40,547 nt of DNA from Stemphylium vesicarium (taxonomy: Eukaryota; Ascomycota; Dothideomycetes; Pleosporales; Pleosporaceae), in the NCBI GenBank assembly GCA_004380135.1, contig QXCR01000210.1, positions 1 through 40,547 of the forward strand, in the 5' to 3' direction. Of this stretch, positions 36,324 through 40,547 are shown piece by piece. Positions within the stretch are counted from its first letter, which is position 1; each line of letters begins with the position of its first letter. The position numbers and the translations under genes were made by a program. The notes beneath the pieces were generated by a model. That model was not told the DNA's origin and did no database searches. It saw only the letters and a program-made list of their open reading frames with translations.

Positions 36324-38895
36324 CTATCTGTATCTCGCTAGCGTCTTGATTTTGCGGCCGCGCGCGCTGATTTTAGGTGGGGGAGACGCAACTGCTAGAC
36401 CAGCGTCAGGCTGGCTTGTAGCAGCAACAGCACGACGACGCTTAGCTAGATTTTGATCGGATTTGTGTGAGGCTTTTCGCTTGCTTCTATTGCCTCTATC
36501 GCGAGATTTTTGTGTGGTTGCAGCGTCGCGTTGCTGCTTTTTAAGTGCGTTTCTTTATAGTTGTCATCTCTAGGGTCTCGCCGAGGCTGACTTTCTCCAG
36601 TGTCCTAAGCCGGCAGGCGTGCGTGACGAAAGGGAGATGGACGGATTCGGAGCGTGGTGAGCATCCGTGGTTAGAGACGCAGAGTGCACTTAGGCGCGTT
36701 GCTAGCTAATAGCGCTCTTAGAACGGTGTTGTTTTCGATGAGTGTTTAGCCCAGCCACGGTAACGTTGAGTAGCCCTCAGTCCTGCACCTCTGTACGCGG
36801 AGATGCCCCTGCATCCAACGTCACTGCTAACCCGCGCTTAGGTGATAGAGCATCGGTTGGCTCCTTAATAGATCCGTGCGTGTCTAATCCTTCCTAAATC
36901 CTGGGCAGAAGCATACGCTTCCGCACTGCCGCTAATGGCTGCCCTTCTATAGTGGCATGGTTACGCTCACCCTCTACGCACCGCTCCTCTGCTGGACGGA
37001 GGGTGGATGGTTGTCCATCTTCGCGGTAGCGATCCGGCACGTCCAGACGTTGCTTCGAGATCTATTGAGCGATCGCTGGCTGCATGATCGCGAGCAGCTG
37101 TTCGGCTGCGGTTGTAGACTAAAGCGCTAGATTGTTCGCAATTTTAGGGATCTAATAGATGAGATCCCGCGCTGTTTGGGCAATAGCAGGCAGACGAATC
37201 GTGCGAGTGTCCCCTAGCATCAGGCCGGCGAGGTACTTGTGCTGTAGAGTCGGCCCTGCAAAGCTGGTGACGAGAGACAGCACGTCTCTCCACACCTTAT
37301 GCCCAAAGCGTGCACCGTAGGCGTCGCCGTCTGCGCCCGGATACTCGTGGAGGTAGTGCTTCAGCGTAGTGCTAGTGAAGTTGTTTACGTTTGTACGTAC
37401 GTCGTTGAGGATTCTCTGCTCAAGGACGCGAGACTTCTCGTCGGCCTTGTCGCCATACTTAGCTCGTAGTGCGGGGATTAGGTCCTTCCGCAGCGCCAGC
37501 TTATTGTTGTCGCGGTCTACGACCTTTTCCGGTTCTCTGTTCACCCACTAGCTAACATAAGACATAACGATGCTTATAAGCTTTCCTTCCTGCTTAGTAG
37601 TTTTTAGAAGCGCCTAGATGTTAAGGAACTAGCGTGCTAGCTCTACAAGCACAGATTAGTAGAAGGTAAAGTACGCATTATCGCTTAGGTCAGGGAAGAA
37701 GTCCTGTCGACGCGTGTCGGAGGGATGGGGTTCTACCTCACACTCACACTTAACACCAGGGTAGAACAGTTCTTGCACGTCGTGTACCCTTCGCTCTCGT
37801 GGCAAGCTAGCTAGCTTATTCCACTCAGCTAGAGGAACATCCACGCCATACTGACCTTGGATTTCCGAGGTAGTTTCCATAACCTCATGGAGTGCAGAAA
37901 ACCAATACTAGCTTGTTGCTTAGCGCGGGTGGGCAGAGTACGTTGTAATGCAGATGGCACTTACATCGTCTATCCTGCAGCTTGCCATCCACTCAAATGT
38001 AGAGATATTGAACGTCGCCTGCCCAATAGAGGTGCGGCACCATCAGGTGATCATTGGTCTCCAGCTAAGATTTCTCCACAGCGTAGCCAGCCGTCGGACG
38101 GGGAACTTTACGCGACTGCTGAGCCTGAGGTGCTCCAGCAGCTCCTGCTCCACGGACCTACTAGAACCTTGGAACAGCTGGCCATGGTGGGAGGACAGGG
38201 TGGCTAGCTCTGTCTATATCTGGCCATGGCTATCAGGAAGGAGAACCTCTTCTCGATTGGCCCAAAGCTAGATGCGCAAGTAGGGCGGAAGCGTGTCTGT
38301 CCTTTAGGTTAGCTTCTTAGCTTGCCTAGCACGTGCGGGGGCTAAAACCTTTGTCGTAGATGCTGCACACCTACTATCGCTCCTCCTCTAGCAACTCACG
38401 AAATCGAAGATACTCCTTAAAAGCTTCCACTTAATAGTGGCCCGTAATAAGCTCCGCCTTCTCTCTAATAAGGCTCCCCTACGCTTCGAATGACGGCCAC
38501 TTCGAATCCCCTTCCGCGCTCTCAGCTGCAGTCGCAGTAGTCTGCGCCAGACCCTCCTCTTTTAGGTGGTCTAGCATCTGCTGCACGTGTGCCTTCGAAC
38601 AAGCGACCTGCAACCGGTGGCTTGCGTCTCGCCGAAGAACGCCTGCCTCGTCAAAAATCTGGCGGAGGCGACGCTTGTGGGCTTAGTCAATAGGTCTATT
38701 CACCCCAATACTCCATTCGGAGGTAAGCGCGTCAATTGGGAATCGGGCTGTTACTAGTAGGTGCGGCGCAGCGCGATCGTAGACGCAGTCTGCCTCTCTT
38801 ATCTCCTTCATGGCCGTACGTTGCCTCTTGCCTACTTCCGTTGGGACGTTCACGCCTTTCCGCTTCATCTCTTCTGCTAGAAGTAGAGAGTACAC
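36324..38895 (-). pseudogene. Unrecognised eroded gene (possibly mobile-element protein)
   Basis: Not recognised. From about 38290 to a TAG at 36326-36324 one frame holds about 655 codons with scattered TAG/TAA and some TGA; it includes open runs at 37880-37656 and 37544-37152. An upstream part (38895-38330) reads as protein in another frame, so an intron or frameshift lies near 38300. Visible pieces in order: EEMKRKGVNVPTEVGKRQR; LRQIFDEAGVLRRD; AFKEYLRFRELLEEER; STFEWMASC; EWNKLASLPRERRVHDVQEL; FYPGVKCECEVEPH; ILNDVRTNVNNFTSTTLKHY; then a Ser/Pro-rich, basic tail (RSKRKASHKSDQ, AKRRRAVAAT) ending RGRKIKTLARYR. The helix-rich N part, Cys-bearing middle and nuclear-signal-like tail would suit a transposase or DNA-binding protein, but I see no DDE, HUH or recombinase motif. 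Stops look RIP-derived. Confidence 0.5.
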
Positions 38896-39000
38896 ACAAA
38901 GTGGTGTCTTTAAAGAGAAAGGTTAGGTAGAGAGAAGCTGCAGAGTGCCAACGTAGTTATAGGTAGGGTTAACGTACGCGACTTCTAGCACAGACCTCTT
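38896..39000. other. Upstream flank of the unrecognised gene
   Basis: Short spacer. If 38895 is near the gene start this is its promoter; no motif stands out before the palindrome array. Confidence 0.3.
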
Positions 39001-39253
39001 TGCCCCCAGGGGCAAGCACTGCCTAGCCTTGTCAGCCCTTGTTGGCTTGTCCCGCTAGAGGTAGCTTCCGTCCTTTGCCCCCAGGGGCAGTCTTTGTCCC
39101 TTGCCCCTGGGGGCAGCCTTTGTATTCTCTTGCCCCCGGGGGCAGTCTTTGTCTCTTGCCCCCGGGGGCAGCCTTTGTAGTCTCTTGCCCCCAGGGGCAG
39201 CCTTCGTCGTCTCTTGCCCCTAGGGGTGGCCACGCTTTTCGCCCCTGGGGGCA
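39001..39253. repeat. Array of eight GC-rich palindromes (TGCCCCCGGGGGCA type)
   Basis: Fourteen-base palindromes TGCCCC(C/T)(A/G)GGGGCA-like start at 39001, 39076, 39102, 39131, 39157, 39186, 39215 and about 39240. From the second on, spacing is 26, 29, 26, 29, 29 and 25. Linkers are GTCTTTGTCTCT-like (12 bp) or GCCTTTGTAGTCTCT-like (15 bp). The seventh copy is imperfect. Unit lengths are not multiples of three, so the open frames across it are not coding. Confidence 0.9.
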
Positions 39254-39259
39254 ACCTAA

Positions 39260-40157
39260 CCCTACCCCATCACTACTGTTTCGGCACATAGTATACTTCT
39301 CTCTCTTTCTATACCACGGGCCCACCGCCCACCCCTTAATACTTCTCTCCTTACTCCTTTCTTTATACCACGGCCCTGCCTCCTACCCCTTAATACTTCT
39401 CTCTTTACTCTTCTCTCTTTACTCTTCTCTCTTTACTCTTCTCTCTCTATACTACGGGCCTACCGCCTACCTCTTAATACTTCTCTCTTTACTTCTCTCT
39501 TTACTTCTCTCTTTACTTCTCTCTTTACTTCTCTCTCTCTATACTATAGTCCTATTACCTACCTCTTAATACTTCTCTCTTTACTTCTCTCTCTTACGAA
39601 ACTACGGGCTTACTATATACTCTTTTTTACTCTTCTCTTTTTCTCTACTATAGGCCTACTATCTAACTTTCTAATCTTTTCTCTATCCTTCTACTTATAC
39701 TTACTTCTTTTTTCTTACTATATTTTTCTTTTCTTTTCTTATAATTAACTATAGTATTCTTATTTTTCTTTTCTTTTTTCTCTTTACTTTATCTTACTAA
39801 ATTACTTAGCTTAATAAATACCTCTTTTTATTCTTTATATTTCTTTTATTCTTATTAAATCTCTAAAAAGAATTCCTACTATTTATTCTTTAAAACATAT
39901 CTTTACTACAACTACTTTTATCTCTAGCTCTCTATTATATCTTAAAATATTACCTCTCTTTTTTATTATAGAATCTATACTCTTTTCTATATTTTAGATA
40001 TAAATTACTTTTTCCTCTTTACTCTTCGTCATTTTCTACCTACTAGCTTTCTTTCTATCTCTATTTTTTTTATTTCTTTCTATATACGCTAACCTCTTTA
40101 TACTTATAATATTTTAGAATAGACCTTTTACTTTTTATATATACTTTAGCTACTAAG
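39260..40157. repeat. Pyrimidine-rich degenerate tandem repeat region
   Basis: Units of about 100 bp contain TACCACGGGCC(T/C)ACCGCC followed by ACCCCTTAATACTTCTCTC and runs of TTTACTTCTCTC. They are clearest at 39310-39600 and decay towards an AT-rich T/C-biased stretch by 40150. No gene. The composition resembles 5560-5830 beside the helicase. Confidence 0.7.
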
Positions 40158-40327
40158 TGTCAGGAATATGAGTAGATCGATACTGGATACACCCAATGTC
40201 ACGTAGTAAGGCTTGTAATGGTCTGTATTGACTAGAGACGATTCGCTCTCGAGCCACGATAGCGAAGGGTAAGCCTATATAGCCCTCGCTGACTCAGCGA
40301 GGGCCGTTCAAATCCGTCCGCCTGACA
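40158..40327 (-). repeat. 3' LTR of a Copia-like element (170 bp)
   Basis: Exact inverted ends TGTCAGG...CCTGACA. On the minus strand a purine tract (AAAGAAGGGGGATAT) stands immediately before TGTCAGG, which sets the orientation: 3' LTR of a minus-strand element whose body lies to the right. It holds a TATA-like CTATATAG at about 40274-40281 and a perfect hairpin at 40282-40304. A 5-bp duplication cannot be tested, since the other LTR is outside. Confidence 0.7.
40282..40304. repeat. Perfect hairpin in the LTR, 11-bp arms
   Basis: GCCCTCGCTGA, one C, then TCAGCGAGGGC. In the minus-strand LTR it sits just upstream of the TATA-like box. Confidence 0.85.
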
Positions 40328-40547
40328 ATATCCCCCTTCTTTATGAGTATCGCCCCGATACGCCCGTAGTGGGCAGTTTCGTGCCGTTATGGGGGGCAAT
40401 GGACTAGACGGGGGGTTGGTGTAGTGTTGAAGGGCGATGTGGTCCAGGTGGGAGGGCGTCTCTCACCCGCTCTACACTCACCTTCACCTGTCACCTTCAC
40501 CTCGAAAGTTCTCCGCCGAGAAGATCAGGGTCCAGCTGCCTGCACTA
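40328..40547 (-). mobile_element. Interior 3' end of the Copia-like element (runs off right edge)
   Basis: Noncoding, between the purine tract and the window edge; contains TCACCTTCACCTGTCACCTT repeats. Little RIP. It should be the 3' untranslated part of an element whose pol lies beyond the window. Confidence 0.5.

Noticed and set aside
39039..39569. Plus- and minus-strand frames across the palindrome array and CT-rich repeats
   Set aside because: Repeat units of 26 and 29 bp are not multiples of three and the peptides change frame from unit to unit; a repeat artefact.
40301..40325. tRNA gene suggested by GTTCAAATCC (B-box-like)
   Set aside because: No A box or cloverleaf around it; it lies within the inverted-ended Copia LTR.

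Overview
The window is accessory DNA from a filamentous ascomycete (Pezizomycotina). Three things point there: two intact host-like genes of fungal families (a spliced tannase/feruloyl esterase and a Zn2Cys6 regulator), fungal transposon families (chromodomain Gypsy, Copia, a Tad-like LINE, hAT), and very heavy repeat-induced point mutation (RIP: CpA/TpG lost, TpA in excess, CAA/CAG/TGG turned into TAA/TAG stops). I cannot name the species. I see no rRNA, tRNA or CRISPR array.

Layout. 1-1145: the N-terminal end and 5' noncoding end of a hAT transposon that runs off the left edge. It lies against, and seems to cut, an eroded OrsD-domain/helicase pseudogene (about 1145-4010, minus). 4127-5830: simple-sequence DNA, with a foldback, a 23-bp tandem repeat, and a pyrimidine-rich minisatellite whose units carry the telomere-like core CCCTAACCCT. 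5833-10599 (minus): a nearly intact OrsD-RecQ protein of the kind called telomere-linked helicases, one 1,589-codon frame broken only by four stops. 10620-12186: spacer with palindromes, a 62-bp tandem duplication and an LTR-like remnant. 12187-24760: a chromovirus-type Gypsy element with 217-bp LTRs and a perfect 5-bp target duplication (GTGCG), carrying inside it a second Gypsy element (12574-19163, 232-bp LTRs) that has its own antisense ORF. 24766-26024: two LTR-like remnants and a 5'-truncated Copia end.

26170-29699 is an island of two intact genes: a probably secreted tannase-family esterase (minus, two introns) and a Zn2Cys6 transcription factor (plus). They diverge from a roughly 600-bp shared promoter holding seven AACGAG motifs, five of them in exact 8-bp tandem. 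This looks like an enzyme with a local regulator, though the link is inferred only from arrangement.

30099 to about 35742 (minus): a full-length but stop-riddled LINE whose ORF1 and ORF2 share one frame, meet at TAA-ATG, and end at the A-tail. 35743-36145: a truncated inverted copy of the inner Gypsy's 3' end. 36324-38895 (minus): an eroded gene I do not recognise. 39001-39253: an array of eight near-perfect GC-rich palindromes. 39260-40157: pyrimidine-rich degenerate repeats. 40158-40547: the 3' LTR and adjoining interior of a Copia-like element that leaves the right edge.

Taken together this looks like subtelomere-type or TE-island DNA: helicase-like relatives beside telomere-like repeats, nested retroelements mutated by RIP with spared patches, and a small accessory metabolic pair in the middle.
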